The notes: a model not told the origin generated them from the sequence alone. A stretch of DNA of 44,062 nucleotides from an uncultured Granulosicoccaceae bacterium (GCA_937922945.1 CAKZUP010000001.1:1-44062); one strand, 5' to 3'; positions 25,439-35,606 are shown, counted from the first letter of the stretch. Made by a program: numbers and translations.

Positions 25439-28252
25439 CTACAACAAGCGTTTCAGATACTGCCCAGTGTAAGAAGACTGCTTTTTCACAATTTGCTCGG
25501 GCGTTCCCGATGCCACAATTTCACCGCCACCTGCGCCACCCTCGGGGCCAAGATCGATAATCCAGTCTGCGGTTTTTATCACATCGAGGTTGTGTTCGAT
25601 AATAACCAACGTATTGCCTGCATCACGAAGCCTGTGGATAACCGCAAGCAGGGCTTTAACGTCTTCAAAATGTAAGCCTGTTGTTGGTTCGTCGAGTATG
25701 TAGAGCGTATTACCGGTATCCCGTTTGGATAACTCCCGGGCAAGCTTTATCCGCTGTGCTTCGCCACCAGAGAGCGTGGTTGCGTTCTGGCCGAGGGTGA
25801 TATAGGACAAGCCCACATCCATTAATGTTTCCAGTTTCTTGTGCAGGTTCGGCACCGCGGCAAAAAAATCGAATGCCTGTTCAACGGTCATATCGAGCAC
25901 TTCGTGAATGTTCTTACCTTTATAACGGATGTCGAGGGTTTCGCGGTTGTAGCGTTTGCCGGCGCATACATCGCATGGCACATAGACATCGGGCAGAAAA
26001 TGCATTTCCACCTTGATTAAACCGTCACCCTGGCAAGCTTCGCAACGACCGCCTTTAACGTTAAAGCTGAACCGCCCGGTTTTGTAACCACGCGAGCGCG
26101 CTTCCCGGGTACCGGAGAATAATTCTCTGATAATTGAAAACAGTCCGGAATAGGTTGCCGGGTTACTTCTCGGTGTGCGACCAATCGGGCTTTGATCGAT
26201 CTCGACTATTTTATCGAACGCATTCATACCGGTTATATCGCCAACAGGCGCAATGGTGTGCTTGGCTTTGTTGATTTGTGTTGCGGCAAAGCGGTACAGC
26301 GTGTCGTTGATTAACGTTGATTTACCAGAACCTGATACGCCGGTAACGACCGTTAATAAAGCGTGTGGAATTTTTACGTCAACGTTTTTTAAATTATTGC
26401 CAGAGGCTTTCTTTATATTTATCCAGTCTTTACCCGGTTTAATTCGTTCGGGTACTGCTATCGACTTCTTTCCGCTGAGATACTGGCCGGTAAGGGAGGC
26501 CTTGGTTTTCATAATGGTTTTCGGCGTCCCTTGAGCAACGATTTCACCGCCGTGTCGCCCGGCCCCCGGCCCGATATCCAGCACGTAATCTGCAGCGCGT
26601 ATCGCATCTTCGTCGTGCTCTACCACAATCACGGTATTGCCAATGTCGCGCAGGTATTTCAGTGTCTCCAACAATTTATCGTTATCGCGTTGATGTAAAC
26701 CAATGGATGGTTCATCGAGCACATACATAACACCCATAAGGCCTGCGCCAATCTGACTGGCTAATCGAATACGTTGCGCTTCGCCACCTGAGAGTGTGCC
26801 AGCACTTCTGTCGATTGATAAGTAGTCCAGACCAACATTCACTAAAAAGCTCAGGCGTTGCGAGATTTCCGTCGTGATTTTTTCTCCGACTTCCTGACGT
26901 TGGCCCTTGAGCTTCAATGACTCGATAAGCTCTTTCGCTTCAGCGATGGAAGCCGATGTAATATCCTGTAAGTAGTTTCCATCGACGGTAACGTGTCGCG
27001 CTGCTTCATTTAAACGCGCACCATGACACGATTGACAGTCTTGAACCGACAATAGCTTGGATAGCTCATCTCTTACGGCGTTGGAATCGGTTTCTTTAAA
27101 TCGACGTTGAAGCGTAGGAATAATGCCTTCAAAGGTGCGAACGGTATTTCGTGTACCACCGCCTTTTTCCTGTTTGTACTGAAATTTAATCTCTTCTTTG
27201 CCACTGCCATAGAGCACAATGTCGCGCCATTTCTTGGCTAATTTCCCAAACGGTTTTTCCAAATCGAACCCATAGTGCCTGGCAAGCGATTGCATCATCT
27301 GAAAGTAAAATGCCGATCGTCTGTCCCAGCCTCTTATTGCGCCGCCAGCAATACTCACAGCGTCGTTGGTTATAACCAGTTCCGGGTCGAAGAAATGGCT
27401 TTGGCCCAAACCATCGCATTCGGGGCATGCACCGTGCGGGCTGTTAAACGAAAACACCCGGGGTTCGAGTTCCGGTATGGAGTAGCCACAAACAGGGCAG
27501 GCGAATTGAGTTGAGAAAACCAGATCGTCTGATGAGCCGTCGAGCGCTGCAACAATGGCGGTGCCTTCTCCCAGATTGGTCGCTGTTTCCAATGACTCAG
27601 CAACCCGCAAAGCGATGTCCTCGCGTATCTTGAATCGATCAACGACCACATCAATGGTGTGTTTACGTTTTGCGTTGAGTGTTATCTGGCCTTCCAGTTC
27701 AGTAATGGTGCCATTAATGCGAGCGCGTAGATAACCTTGATTACGCAGGCTTTCAAGTACAGTGGCATGATCGCCTTTTCGACCCTTCACAACTGGCGCA
27801 AGCAGGCCAACTGCCTGACCTTGGGGTAGGGCGATAATCTGATCGACCATCTGGCTAATGGTTTGCGCCTCTAGCGGTTCTTTGTGTTTGGGGCATTGTG
27901 GTATGCCGGTTCTTGCGTAAAGCAGGCGCAAGTAGTCATACACTTCGGTTATCGTACCAACGGTTGAGCGCGGGTTATGCGATGTGGATTTTTGCTCGAT
28001 TGAGATGGCCGGTGACAAACCATCGATTAAATCGACGTCGGGTTTTTCCATTACCGATAGAAACTGACGAGCATAAGCCGATAACGATTCCACGTAGCGG
28101 CGCTGACCCTCGGCGAACAAGGTATCAAACGCCAGCGAAGATTTGCCTGAGCCGGACAAGCCTGTGATAACAATGAGCTTGTTGCGCGGCAGATCGGCAT
28201 CGACGTTCTTCAAATTGTGGGTTCGAGCTCCACGAATACGTATGCTGGTCAT
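25439..28252 (-). CDS. uvrA: UvrABC excinuclease subunit A
   Basis: Damage-recognition ATPase of nucleotide excision repair, 937 residues, the normal length. Two ABC modules are present: the first Walker A is GLSGSGKSS at residues 31-39, the second [10 protein letters not shown] near 640, each with its LSGGEAQRI signature. Two zinc modules are readable: [11 protein letters not shown] with CPECDGLG near 250-285, and CEACQGDG with CDVCAGKR in the second half. It is divergent from the MFS gene and shares a 130-bp promoter region that holds an inverted repeat. This uvrA / MFS / ssb order is conserved in pseudomonads. Confidence 0.98.
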   Translation of the reverse strand: MTSIRIRGARTHNLKNVDADLPRNKLIVITGLSGSGKSSLAFDTLFAEGQRRYVESLSAYARQFLSVMEKPDVDLIDGLSPAISIEQKSTSHNPRSTVGTITEVYDYLRLLYARTGIPQCPKHKEPLEAQTISQMVDQIIALPQGQAVGLLAPVVKGRKGDHATVLESLRNQGYLRARINGTITELEGQITLNAKRKHTIDVVVDRFKIREDIALRVAESLETATNLGEGTAIVAALDGSSDDLVFSTQFACPVCGYSIPELEPRVFSFNSPHGACPECDGLGQSHFFDPELVITNDAVSIAGGAIRGWDRRSAFYFQMMQSLARHYGFDLEKPFGKLAKKWRDIVLYGSGKEEIKFQYKQEKGGGTRNTVRTFEGIIPTLQRRFKETDSNAVRDELSKLLSVQDCQSCHGARLNEAARHVTVDGNYLQDITSASIAEAKELIESLKLKGQRQEVGEKITTEISQRLSFLVNVGLDYLSIDRSAGTLSGGEAQRIRLASQIGAGLMGVMYVLDEPSIGLHQRDNDKLLETLKYLRDIGNTVIVVEHDEDAIRAADYVLDIGPGAGRHGGEIVAQGTPKTIMKTKASLTGQYLSGKKSIAVPERIKPGKDWINIKKASGNNLKNVDVKIPHALLTVVTGVSGSGKSTLINDTLYRFAATQINKAKHTIAPVGDITGMNAFDKIVEIDQSPIGRTPRSNPATYSGLFSIIRELFSGTREARSRGYKTGRFSFNVKGGRCEACQGDGLIKVEMHFLPDVYVPCDVCAGKRYNRETLDIRYKGKNIHEVLDMTVEQAFDFFAAVPNLHKKLETLMDVGLSYITLGQNATTLSGGEAQRIKLARELSKRDTGNTLYILDEPTTGLHFEDVKALLAVIHRLRDAGNTLVIIEHNLDVIKTADWIIDLGPEGGAGGGEIVASGTPEQIVKKQSSYTGQYLKRLL

Positions 28253-28309
28253 TGGTTGTTGGTCGCTATTGAGCTCAGGCGAACAAATGCACCCAAGTCA
28301 GTGAAGACA

Positions 28310-28328
28310 AACTGTTAATATAACGGTT
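28310..28328. promoter_or_regulatory. Inverted repeat in the uvrA / MFS divergent promoter
   Basis: AACTGTTAATATAACGGTT is nearly palindromic: AACTGTTA and TAACGGTT pair at seven of eight positions. In many gammaproteobacteria a LexA box (CTGT...ACAG) controls uvrA; here CTGT is present but the right half reads ACGG, so it is only LexA-like. It may instead be an operator for another regulator. Confidence 0.35.
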
Positions 28329-28382
28329 TTGTCGAAACTAAGGGCACCGAACACTTTGTCGGCTTCATCTCAATCCAGTGCG

Positions 28383-29714
28383 ATGTTGCCAGAGGAGCGC
28401 CGAACCGCGGCATCTCTGGCACTGATTTATATGGTGCGCATGCTTGGGTTGTTCATCATACTGCCGGTATTTGCTCTGTTTGCTGCCGACTTCGAGAACA
28501 GCACGCCTTTTCTTATGGGGTTGGCGCTCGGCATCTACGGCTTGTTGCAGGCTTTACTGCAAATACCATTCGGTTTGTTGTCCGATAAAATTGGTCGAAA
28601 ACGAACCATTACCATCGGTTTGTTACTGATGGCCGTGGGCAGTGTTGTTGCGGCTATGTCCGATACCATTTACGGCGTCATTGTTGGCAGAGCATTACAA
28701 GGCTCGGGGGCGATTACTGCCGCGCTGATGGCGTTGGCTGCCGATTTAACACGCGATGAACAACGCACCAAGATGATGGCGATGCTGGGTGCCAGTATCG
28801 GCCTCTCTTTTATCCTTGCTTTGCTGTTGGGGCCGGTATTAATTAATGTGTTTTCGATCAGTATGATTTTCTGGTTTACGGCCATGACGGCCATTCTGGC
28901 GTTGGTGCTGTTGCACACCGCAGTTCCGGATCCTCAGCAAAGCGGTTTTCGTGCTGATACCAGTGCCAAAGTGGCCTCGCTCGGAGCGCTTTTTACGCAT
29001 CCTGAACTGCGTCGGCTCAACATCAGTATCTTCTTTTTACACCTGCTTATTACTGCCACATTTGTGGCCGTGCCATTGATGCTGCTCGATGTTGGCATGG
29101 ATAAGTCATCACATTGGAAAGTCTATATTTCTACCATGCTCGGTTCAGTTCTGTTCATGGTCCCCATGCTGATCCTGGCCGAACGCTATCGACGAATGCG
29201 TTTGGTGTTGCTGTTGTGTGTTGTTGGTATGCTGGTTACGCAGTTGTTGTTCGTTGCGCTACCGGCAACGCTTATGGCGCTGCTGCTCTCTGTCTTGCTC
29301 TTCTTTATGTTTCTGAACACGCTTGAATCACTGTTGCCTTCTTTGGTATCGCGCATTGCGCCGGCGGGTTCACGTGGTGGTGCCTCTGGCGTGTATTCCA
29401 GTTGCCAGTTTTTAGGTGCTTTTGTCGGTGGTGCGGGTGGCGGTTGGGTATTGGGGGCAGCGGGGTCCAGTGGATTGTTTTTGGCCATGTCCGTGGTGTG
29501 CGTTTTGTGGTTTGCGGCGATGTTTCGGTTCAAACCACCACGAACATTGGCTTCACACCGACGCAAATTGACCCCAGAGGAACAAGCTCGTGGATCGGCG
29601 ATGCGTGACGAATTGGCCAGCTTACCTGGTGTTGAGGAAGTGTATCTTTCAGTAGAAGAAGGCGCCGCGTACATGAAGGTCGATAAACAACGTTTTCAAC
29701 CCGCAGCAAGCTGA
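28383..29714 (+). CDS. MFS transporter, YajR-like with C-terminal YAM domain
   Basis: A major facilitator permease of 443 residues from the ATG at 28383, chosen because LPEERRTAASLALIYMVRMLGLF then matches the YajR-type N-terminus; an in-frame TTG at 28329 would add 18 residues with no ribosome binding site. Twelve hydrophobic helices are readable, with the MFS motif LSDKIGRKRTI between helices 2 and 3. After helix 12 a short soluble tail (LPGVEEVYLSVEEGAAYMKVDKQRF) has the ferredoxin-like YAM layout. The substrate is unknown. In pseudomonads a homologue occupies the same place between uvrA and ssb. Confidence 0.9.
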   Translation: MLPEERRTAASLALIYMVRMLGLFIILPVFALFAADFENSTPFLMGLALGIYGLLQALLQIPFGLLSDKIGRKRTITIGLLLMAVGSVVAAMSDTIYGVIVGRALQGSGAITAALMALAADLTRDEQRTKMMAMLGASIGLSFILALLLGPVLINVFSISMIFWFTAMTAILALVLLHTAVPDPQQSGFRADTSAKVASLGALFTHPELRRLNISIFFLHLLITATFVAVPLMLLDVGMDKSSHWKVYISTMLGSVLFMVPMLILAERYRRMRLVLLLCVVGMLVTQLLFVALPATLMALLLSVLLFFMFLNTLESLLPSLVSRIAPAGSRGGASGVYSSCQFLGAFVGGAGGGWVLGAAGSSGLFLAMSVVCVLWFAAMFRFKPPRTLASHRRKLTPEEQARGSAMRDELASLPGVEEVYLSVEEGAAYMKVDKQRFQPAAS

Positions 29715-29840
29715 TCGGGCTGCGCTCGAACGGCGCGATTGCGGTACAATTGCATCACACGCTAAGGCTTTATTTGATTCAGCGTGGCCCCGACTGCCAC
29801 GGAACGGGCAGTTGTTAACACTTTTTAGGAGATAGAAGAC

Positions 29841-30314
29841 ATGAGAGGCGTAAACAAAGTCATTATCGTGGGCAACCTCGGTGCCGACCCTGAAGTTCGC
29901 TACACACCCAGCGGTAGTGCAGTAACCAATATCAGCATTGCAACGTCAGAGTCTTGGACCGACAAGAACACCGGTCAGAAGCAGGAACGAACCGAGTGGC
30001 ATCGCGTTACCTTATTTAATCGTCTTGGTGAAATAGCGGGCGAGTATTGTCGTAAAGGTTCGCAGGTATACATCGAAGGCTCTCTGCGCACCGATAAGTA
30101 TCAGGACAAAAAAACCGGCGAAGACCGATATTCCACAGGCATCATTGCGAACAATTTGCAGTTGCTCGGTGGCCGTAACGATAATGCTGGAGGGGATTTT
30201 CAGCAGCGCGGTAACGCGCCTGCGCAAAACCGCCAGAACCCCGGCAACAACCAACAGCAGCCAGCCATGGCTACTGCAGGTGGGGCTGAATTCGATGACG
30301 ACATCCCGTTTTAG
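29841..30314 (+). CDS. ssb: Single-stranded DNA-binding protein
   Basis: SSB, 157 residues: binds and protects single-stranded DNA in replication, recombination and repair. The N-terminal OB-fold runs from [25 protein letters not shown] to about 110; a Gln/Asn/Gly-rich linker follows, and the last six residues DDDIPF form the conserved tail that docks partner proteins. TTAGGAGATAG upstream is a good ribosome binding site. It follows the MFS gene with a 126-bp gap. Its usual neighbours in gammaproteobacteria, uvrA and the MFS gene, are present. Confidence 0.98.
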   Translation: MRGVNKVIIVGNLGADPEVRYTPSGSAVTNISIATSESWTDKNTGQKQERTEWHRVTLFNRLGEIAGEYCRKGSQVYIEGSLRTDKYQDKKTGEDRYSTGIIANNLQLLGGRNDNAGGDFQQRGNAPAQNRQNPGNNQQQPAMATAGGAEFDDDIPF

Positions 30315-30336
30315 GCCGGCGCTCCATTCAGCATTC

Positions 30337-30364
30337 GGTCAGCGAACATCGGCGTTCGCTGGCC
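30337..30364 (+). terminator. Candidate terminator hairpin of ssb
   Basis: GGTCAGCGAAC (30337-30347), a six-base loop, GTTCGCTGGCC (30354-30364): an 11-bp GC-rich stem with one G-T pair, 22 bp after the ssb stop. It lacks an immediate T-run; the T-rich repeats follow 55 bp later. Confidence 0.5.
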
Positions 30365-30420
30365 AAAGCCCCCCAAGACACGCTGTTGAGCCGCTGTGTT
30401 TTTATCTGTTTGCTTTTCGC

Positions 30421-30462
30421 GTTTTTTAGCGCTTGTTTTTTAGCGATTGTTTTTTAGCGATT
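30421..30462. repeat. Tandem repeat, three 14-bp units
   Basis: GTTTTTTAGCGCTT (30421), GTTTTTTAGCGATT (30435) and GTTTTTTAGCGATT (30449), head to tail with one or two differing bases. Intergenic, T-rich on the plus strand. Confidence 0.88.
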
Positions 30463-30655
30463 AAAAGTACGGCAAAATGCGACGTGTTTTCCGTTTTAAG
30501 CCGTAGTAGTTAACAATATTACCAGTCGTTTACCACTGTATCCATTGTATCCGTGAGAAGCTGCCGCTATAGATTATGCGGGTGCGTGAAACTCAAACCA
30601 TGCGCACCTGTCAGACACTGTAGTGATGACTAATGCACAATAAAAGGAGTAATTA

Positions 30656-32008
30656 ATGAGTCGACGTTGCTTGATACCATTCATGCTGTTGTTAGGTTCA
30701 TGGCCGGCTATCGCGCAAAACGATTCCTTAGCGGCCAATCTGGGCCCGGCCAACATGTGTGATGGGGCAATAACCCACACCGAACGCGTGAATATTCCAC
30801 CTGTGGCCAAGCCGCCCTTTATGCGCTACTACAAAGATCCCGCGTTTGGCAGTCGGGTTATACGCATTACCGACAGCCCGATGGGTGTGGTGCAAAAGCC
30901 GGCTTACAGCACCATGCAAGCGTGGAATGCCGATGAATCTTTATTGCTACTGTATCGCGGTGGTAAAGGAGATATCGGTCACTTGTTGCTTGATGGTCAC
31001 ACCTACGAAGTTGTGCGAGAACTCGACATCGTCCCGTCCGACCTGGAAGAAGTGTATTGGAGTCATACCGATCCCGATGCGTTTTACTATGTGAGTAAGT
31101 ACTCCAGCGATTTTGGCTTATTCAAAAAATACAGCGTAAAAAGTGGCAAAGCCAAGGTTGTCGCCGACTTTGGTAAATACTGTGGAGCGCGCGGTTTGCC
31201 AACCGGTGGTAACGATGTGCACATGCAATCGATGGACGATGACCAATGGGGGTTTCGTTGTCGCCGTGACGATGATCAATGGGTGATGTTGTCCTATCGC
31301 ATGAGTACCGGTGAAGTGATTTCAAAGCCCATTGGCAAAGGCACGAAATGGTCTGAATGGACTGCGCCAACGCCCACACCGAGTGGGGAGCGTTTCTGGT
31401 TTCAGGGAACCGCACTGAGCAACGATCTTGAAACCGTGCAAAAAACCATGGACATGTACAAAAGTTCAGAGCACTCCAATATTGGCCTGACGCACGATGG
31501 TCAGGATGCGCTGTATCAAGTGGTATTCAATGCAAGTCCGAAAGGCTGTAATGGCGATCTGTGGAAGGGCATTGGGCATTTGGTTGAGCAAAACCTGGAG
31601 ACCGGAGAGTGCCGACCGATCATCAACGAAGCACAAGGCTATCCGTACACAACCAGCAGCACTCATGCCTCTGCCAGAGCGTATTTGCGCCCGGGTTGGG
31701 TCGCCATGTCCAGCATCGGTTACAAAGAGCAATTTGAATATTTCTCGAACGGACGTAAAGCACCTGCTTTGTTGTCAGAAATCTATTTGGCTAACACCGA
31801 CCCGGATAATGCGGTTACCTGCCGTTTGGCGCATCATCGCTCATACGGAAAGATGGCGGAGCGCGGTGGTTACCCGCCTTACTTCGGTGAGCCGCACGCC
31901 ACGATAAGCCCTTCGGGGACGCGCATCATTTTTGGCTCAGACTGGTACGATTCGGGCTCAGTCGACAGCTATGTTCTTGAGTTACCGGGATACCAAAGCC
32001 CAAAATAG
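30656..32008 (+). CDS. Exported protein of unknown function, propeller-like
   Basis: A 450-residue exported protein. MSRRCLIPFMLLLGSWPAIAQ is a clear Sec signal peptide with cleavage after AIA or AQ. The mature part shows repeating strand pairs such as SRVIRITDSP, DESLLLLYRGG, DAFYYVSKYS and GTRIIFGSDWY with a final SPSGTRIIF blade, the pattern of TolB-like or oligogalacturonide-lyase-like beta-propellers. AAGGAG before the ATG is an excellent ribosome binding site. I do not recognise the family. It stands alone before metK, with a terminator-like hairpin after it. Confidence 0.78.
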   Translation: MSRRCLIPFMLLLGSWPAIAQNDSLAANLGPANMCDGAITHTERVNIPPVAKPPFMRYYKDPAFGSRVIRITDSPMGVVQKPAYSTMQAWNADESLLLLYRGGKGDIGHLLLDGHTYEVVRELDIVPSDLEEVYWSHTDPDAFYYVSKYSSDFGLFKKYSVKSGKAKVVADFGKYCGARGLPTGGNDVHMQSMDDDQWGFRCRRDDDQWVMLSYRMSTGEVISKPIGKGTKWSEWTAPTPTPSGERFWFQGTALSNDLETVQKTMDMYKSSEHSNIGLTHDGQDALYQVVFNASPKGCNGDLWKGIGHLVEQNLETGECRPIINEAQGYPYTTSSTHASARAYLRPGWVAMSSIGYKEQFEYFSNGRKAPALLSEIYLANTDPDNAVTCRLAHHRSYGKMAERGGYPPYFGEPHATISPSGTRIIFGSDWYDSGSVDSYVLELPGYQSPK

Positions 32009-32029
32009 TCGCTGTTTAATTGAGGTATC

Positions 32030-32064
32030 TCTGGCTCGCTGTGGCTAACCTGCAGCGGGCCAGA
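32030..32064 (+). terminator. Terminator-like hairpin after the propeller gene
   Basis: TCTGGCTCGCTG (32030-32041) with CAGCGGGCCAGA (32053-32064), a 12-bp stem with one G-T pair and an 11-base loop, followed by CACCTGTTTCTT. The T-tract is broken, so strength is uncertain. Confidence 0.55.
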
Positions 32065-32198
32065 CACCTGTTTCTTACCTTCCTGATTCCCCAAAAACCT
32101 GATCAGTCATGCGTTTTTTCGCTCCAAACTGCGGCGGAAGACCAAGGCTTGCATGGTTCTGCATCAAAGAATTAGCCTTTCCCAGTATTTTTTTAAAC

Positions 32199-32243
32199 AT
32201 ATAAGGATTTCTTTATATCTTTATATATTAATAGTTGTACAAT
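32199..32243 (+). promoter_or_regulatory. AT-rich metK leader with small hairpin and possible -10 box
   Basis: ATATAAGG-ATTT-CTTTATAT (32199-32218) can fold as an 8-bp stem with one G-T pair, and TACAAT (32238-32243) is a reasonable -10 about 33 bases before the metK ATG. No good -35 was found and no SAM- or SAH-riboswitch consensus is visible. Confidence 0.35.
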
Positions 32244-32275
32244 GGCCGAGAATTTTTAGACATGAGATAGGTTTA

Positions 32276-33442
32276 ATGGCCGCTGACTACATCTTTACCT
32301 CTGAATCTGTATCAGAAGGACATCCAGACAAAATGTCCGATCAGATATCGGATGCTGTTCTTGACGCATTACTGGCCCAGGATAAAAAGGCCCGTGTGGC
32401 TTGCGAAACCATGGTCAAAACCGGCCTGGTGGTTATCGCTGGTGAAATCACCACCAATGCCTACGTCGACCTGGAAGCGTTGGTGAGAAAAACCGTGGTC
32501 GACATCGGTTACGATCGTTCAGATGTCGGTTTTGATGGTGCAACTTGTGCCGTTTTAAATGGCATTGGAAAGCAATCACCTGATATTGCTCAAGGTGTCG
32601 ATCGCTCTGCACCTGAAGATCAGGGAGCTGGCGACCAGGGTTTGATGTTCGGTTATGCGAACAACGAAACCGACGTCCTTATGCCAGCACCTATTACTTA
32701 CTCACACCGTCTGGTAGAGCAGCAGGCAGCCATGCGAAAAGCCGGCACCTTGCCGTGGTTGCGTCCGGACGCGAAGAGTCAGGTCACATTGCAATATTCC
32801 GATGGCAAGCCGGTAGGGCTGGATGCCGTTGTACTGTCCACCCAACACGACCCAGACATCTCGCTATCTCAGTTGCGTGAAGCTGTTATGGAAAATATTC
32901 TGAAGCCAGTATTGCCTGCAGCCTGGTTGGATGCTTGTCCAGCCGAGAATATTCATATTAATCCAACCGGTAACTTTGTTATCGGTGGACCGGTTGGCGA
33001 TTGTGGTTTAACCGGTCGGAAAATCATTGTCGATACCTACGGTGGTATGGCGCGTCATGGTGGTGGTGCTTTCTCGGGCAAAGACCCTTCCAAAGTTGAC
33101 CGTTCAGCAGCCTATGCCGGGCGCTATGTGGCGAAGAACATCGTGGCGGCCGGGTTGGCTGATCGATGTGAAATACAGGTGTCGTATGCCATTGGTGTTG
33201 CCAAGCCAACGTCTATTACCATCGACACATTTGGAACCGGTGCTATTGATGATCGCCGGATTGAAGCTATCGTGGCCGATGTGTTCGACCTGCGACCGTT
33301 CGGCATTGTCACTATGCTTGACCTTATTCGTCCGATTTATCAACAAACCGCCGCGTATGGTCACTTTGGTCGTGAGCATGCTGATTTTACGTGGGAAAAA
33401 ACAGACCGGGCCGATGCGCTTCGGCAAGCCGCAAAAATTTAA
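32276..33442 (+). CDS. metK: S-adenosylmethionine synthase
   Basis: Cytosolic enzyme making S-adenosylmethionine from methionine and ATP, 388 residues, normal length. The ATG at 32276 gives [31 protein letters not shown], matching the family; a longer in-frame reading from 32153 would add an unlikely N-terminal extension. [12 protein letters not shown] (near 118-129) and [23 protein letters not shown] (near 262-284) are the two signatures. AGATAGG precedes the ATG. ahcY starts 15 bases after its stop, so the pair forms a methyl-cycle operon. Confidence 0.98.
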   Translation: MAADYIFTSESVSEGHPDKMSDQISDAVLDALLAQDKKARVACETMVKTGLVVIAGEITTNAYVDLEALVRKTVVDIGYDRSDVGFDGATCAVLNGIGKQSPDIAQGVDRSAPEDQGAGDQGLMFGYANNETDVLMPAPITYSHRLVEQQAAMRKAGTLPWLRPDAKSQVTLQYSDGKPVGLDAVVLSTQHDPDISLSQLREAVMENILKPVLPAAWLDACPAENIHINPTGNFVIGGPVGDCGLTGRKIIVDTYGGMARHGGGAFSGKDPSKVDRSAAYAGRYVAKNIVAAGLADRCEIQVSYAIGVAKPTSITIDTFGTGAIDDRRIEAIVADVFDLRPFGIVTMLDLIRPIYQQTAAYGHFGREHADFTWEKTDRADALRQAAKI

Positions 33443-33457
33443 GACAGGATTACCTCT

Positions 33458-34768
33458 ATGAGCACAGCAACTGCCACAGCAGTAGAAGATTATAAAGTCG
33501 CCGATATCAGTGAGGCTGATTGGGGACGTAAGGAAATTACCATCGCCGAACACGAGATGCCTGGTCTCATGGCTTTGCGTGAAGAATTCGCGGGCAAAGA
33601 ACCACTAAAAGGTGCGCGCATTGCTGGTTGTTTACACATGACCATTCAGACCGCCGTACTAATCGAAACGCTAACCAATCTCGGCGCTGAAGTGCGTTGG
33701 TCTTCGTGCAATATTTTCTCAACTCAGGATCACGCTGCGGCAGCTATTGCAGCCTCGGGTGTACCGGTTTTTGCGTGGAAGGGCGAAACCGAAGAAGAAG
33801 CCGAATGGTGTATTCATCAGACAATTAAAGGGCCGGACGGTTGGGTGCCAAACTTGATTCTCGATGATGGTGGTGACTTAACCACCATTATGCATAACGA
33901 TTATCCTGAATTGATGAAAGACGTTAAAGGCTTGTCGGAAGAAACCACCACGGGCGTTCACCGTCTGGTTGAAATGGCCAAAGCCGGTACATTGAAAGTG
34001 CCTGCCATTAATGTAAACGACTCTGTTACCAAGTCAAAATTTGACAACCTGTATGGTTGTCGGGAATCACTTCTCGATGGTATCAAGCGTGCAACTGACG
34101 TTATGATTGCTGGTAAGGTAGCCGTTGTTCTTGGCTATGGTGATGTCGGTAAAGGCTGTGCGCAAGCGTTCCGCGGCATGGGCGCAACCGTTATGGTTAC
34201 CGAGGTCGATCCTATCTGTGCGTTACAGGCGGCGATGGAAGGGTATCGCGTTGTACAAATGGATGATGTTGCCGATCAGGCAGATTTGTTTGTTACTTGT
34301 ACTGGCAACATCAACGTAATTACCCATGAACACATGAAGAAAATGCGCAATGAAGCGATCGTTTGCAACATTGGTCACTTTGATAATGAAATCGATGTTG
34401 CCGGTTTGCGTCAATACACGTGGGAAAATGTGAAACCTCAGGTCGATCAGGTTATCTTCCCCGACGGAAAGCGCATCACGTTGCTGGCCGAAGGGCGATT
34501 GGTCAATTTGGGCTGTGCTACAGGGCACCCAAGCTTTGTTATGTCGGCATCGTTTACAAATCAGGTTCTGGCTCAAATTGAGTTGTGGGAACGAGCCGAT
34601 AAGTATTCTGTGGATGTGCATGTTCTGCCAAAAGCACTCGACGAAAAAGTCGCTTCATTGCACTTGCAAAAAATTGGTGCCAACTTAACCAAGCTTAATA
34701 CCGAGCAATCTGATTATCTGGGTCTGAACCAGGATGGGCCATACAAGCCCGAACACTATCGCTACTAG
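33458..34768 (+). CDS. ahcY: Adenosylhomocysteinase
   Basis: S-adenosylhomocysteine hydrolase, 436 residues, clearing the product inhibitor left by SAM-dependent methyltransferases. The NAD-binding [14 protein letters not shown] is near residues 222-235, with the substrate-site segments [16 protein letters not shown] near 51-66 and [24 protein letters not shown] near 187-210. The C-terminus ends [11 protein letters not shown] as in the family. It is closer in length to the short form (about 430) than the roughly 470-residue form of many proteobacteria. It is translated right after metK and followed by a clear terminator. Confidence 0.98.
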   Translation: MSTATATAVEDYKVADISEADWGRKEITIAEHEMPGLMALREEFAGKEPLKGARIAGCLHMTIQTAVLIETLTNLGAEVRWSSCNIFSTQDHAAAAIAASGVPVFAWKGETEEEAEWCIHQTIKGPDGWVPNLILDDGGDLTTIMHNDYPELMKDVKGLSEETTTGVHRLVEMAKAGTLKVPAINVNDSVTKSKFDNLYGCRESLLDGIKRATDVMIAGKVAVVLGYGDVGKGCAQAFRGMGATVMVTEVDPICALQAAMEGYRVVQMDDVADQADLFVTCTGNINVITHEHMKKMRNEAIVCNIGHFDNEIDVAGLRQYTWENVKPQVDQVIFPDGKRITLLAEGRLVNLGCATGHPSFVMSASFTNQVLAQIELWERADKYSVDVHVLPKALDEKVASLHLQKIGANLTKLNTEQSDYLGLNQDGPYKPEHYRY

Positions 34769-34814
34769 CGCGCTATTGCTATAAAGCCTCGCCATCGCGC
34801 GAGGTGCTGCTTGA

Positions 34815-34842
34815 GAAAAGCCAGACAATTGTCTGGCTTTTC
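34815..34842. terminator. Intrinsic terminator after ahcY
   Basis: A perfect 28-bp palindrome with arms GAAAAGCCAGACAA (34815-34828) and TTGTCTGGCTTTTC (34829-34842). The right arm ends in TTTTC, so the T-run lies within the stem end as in many A/T-flanked bidirectional terminators. It lies 47 bp after the ahcY stop. Confidence 0.8.
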
Positions 34843-34928
34843 ACGTTTATTCTTAGGGTTTTTCCATATAGACGATACGAATTCGAACGCATACAGTGTT
34901 TGAATTGTTGAATTGGAGAGACGTGCCT

Positions 34929-35606
34929 GTGGCTCACACCGTGCTTCGCGCTATTAATCCCCGCAAGCCTGCTTTGCTCACATGTGTTTTACTAAAGTGT
35001 GTTCTGCTCAGCGCTTGCGGCGTTGGTCACTCATCGCCTGTGCCTTTGGGCACGTGGAAAGATGTCGAGGCCAACCGCTACATCACCATATCAATCCTGT
35101 CACCCGATGAAACTGCGACTGCGCACGCTTCAAACTCAGCTGCCCGATCGTTTAATACACAAGGGTCTGATGCAAACGGCGATCCCCAAACAACGAACGC
35201 CAAGACTCAAAAACCATGGGATAAGCCTGAGTTTCAGAAACAATACACCGCTTTGTTGTTTTCCGTACACGAAGTAGAGGCCACAGGCGCCTCACCTGCA
35301 TCTTTGCCAGCCTCGTCATCGACGCCGACGCCGACGCCGACGTTAGGCGAATCACTTGCCGAACCACTTGCCGAATCACTTGCCGAACCACTTGCCGAAC
35401 AATTGCGCAACAAGCTTGTTATAAAAGAGCGCACTCTGCCGGCAGTCATGAAAGAGGGTGTGCTCACCTTGAAAGCCGGTGCCACGGAAATCTCTGTGTT
35501 GTACCATCCATCTGGCGAACTTATTATGGTAAACGGAATATCCGAATTCCGGCGGGTGCCCGAAGAACAGGCCAAGATCACCCTGGCCAAGCTACAAAAC
35601 CCCTAA
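34929..35606 (+). CDS. Putative lipoprotein with Thr-Pro and Leu-Ala-Glu repeats
   Basis: A 225-residue protein from the GTG at 34929, which lies eight bases after GGAGAG; in-frame starts at 34923 and 34896 are alternatives. The signal peptide has a hydrophobic run ending in the lipobox LLSAC, so an envelope lipoprotein is likely. The middle (about 85-165) contains TPTPTPT then a repeated S/P-LAE unit (ESLAEPLAESLAEPLAEQL), flanking a C-terminal domain with SVLYHPSGELIMVNGISEFRRVPEEQ. The repeats look like DNA slippage products used as a flexible spacer. No known family recognised. Confidence 0.7.
   Translation: MAHTVLRAINPRKPALLTCVLLKCVLLSACGVGHSSPVPLGTWKDVEANRYITISILSPDETATAHASNSAARSFNTQGSDANGDPQTTNAKTQKPWDKPEFQKQYTALLFSVHEVEATGASPASLPASSSTPTPTPTLGESLAEPLAESLAEPLAEQLRNKLVIKERTLPAVMKEGVLTLKAGATEISVLYHPSGELIMVNGISEFRRVPEEQAKITLAKLQNP
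35322..35408 (+). repeat. In-gene tandem repeats: 6-bp and 12-bp units
   Basis: ACGCCG is repeated three times from 35322, then GAATCACTTGCC and GAACCACTTGCC alternate twice each at 35349-35396, with a decayed fifth copy to 35408. All unit lengths are multiples of three, so copy changes keep the reading frame and only alter linker length. Confidence 0.88.

Larger units (their letters stand above)
30315..30655. other. Intergenic region after ssb
   Basis: About 340 bp without a supportable gene. It begins with a hairpin likely to end the ssb message, then a 3 x 14-bp T-rich tandem array, then roughly 190 bp that must carry the promoter of the next gene. TGTATCC occurs twice in a 9-bp period near 30537-30553 and an AAGGAG ribosome binding site precedes the next ATG. 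No promoter boxes were convincing. Confidence 0.5.

Noticed and set aside
28329-28382. TTG start of the MFS gene at 28329
   Set aside because: No ribosome binding site, and the extra residues do not resemble YajR-type N-termini; the ATG at 28383 gives a better match.
29186-29674. 162-residue open frame antisense to the MFS gene
   Set aside because: It lies wholly inside the MFS coding sequence, has no ribosome binding site, and its composition mirrors the opposite strand's hydrophobic codons.
32030-32275. SAM or SAH riboswitch before metK-ahcY
   Set aside because: The leader has an AT-rich hairpin and a terminator-like stem but none of the conserved core sequences I know for those classes. 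A covariance-model scan would be decisive.
33104-33553. 149-residue antisense frame over metK/ahcY
   Set aside because: It overlaps two certain genes on the other strand and resembles no protein; it is a shadow frame.
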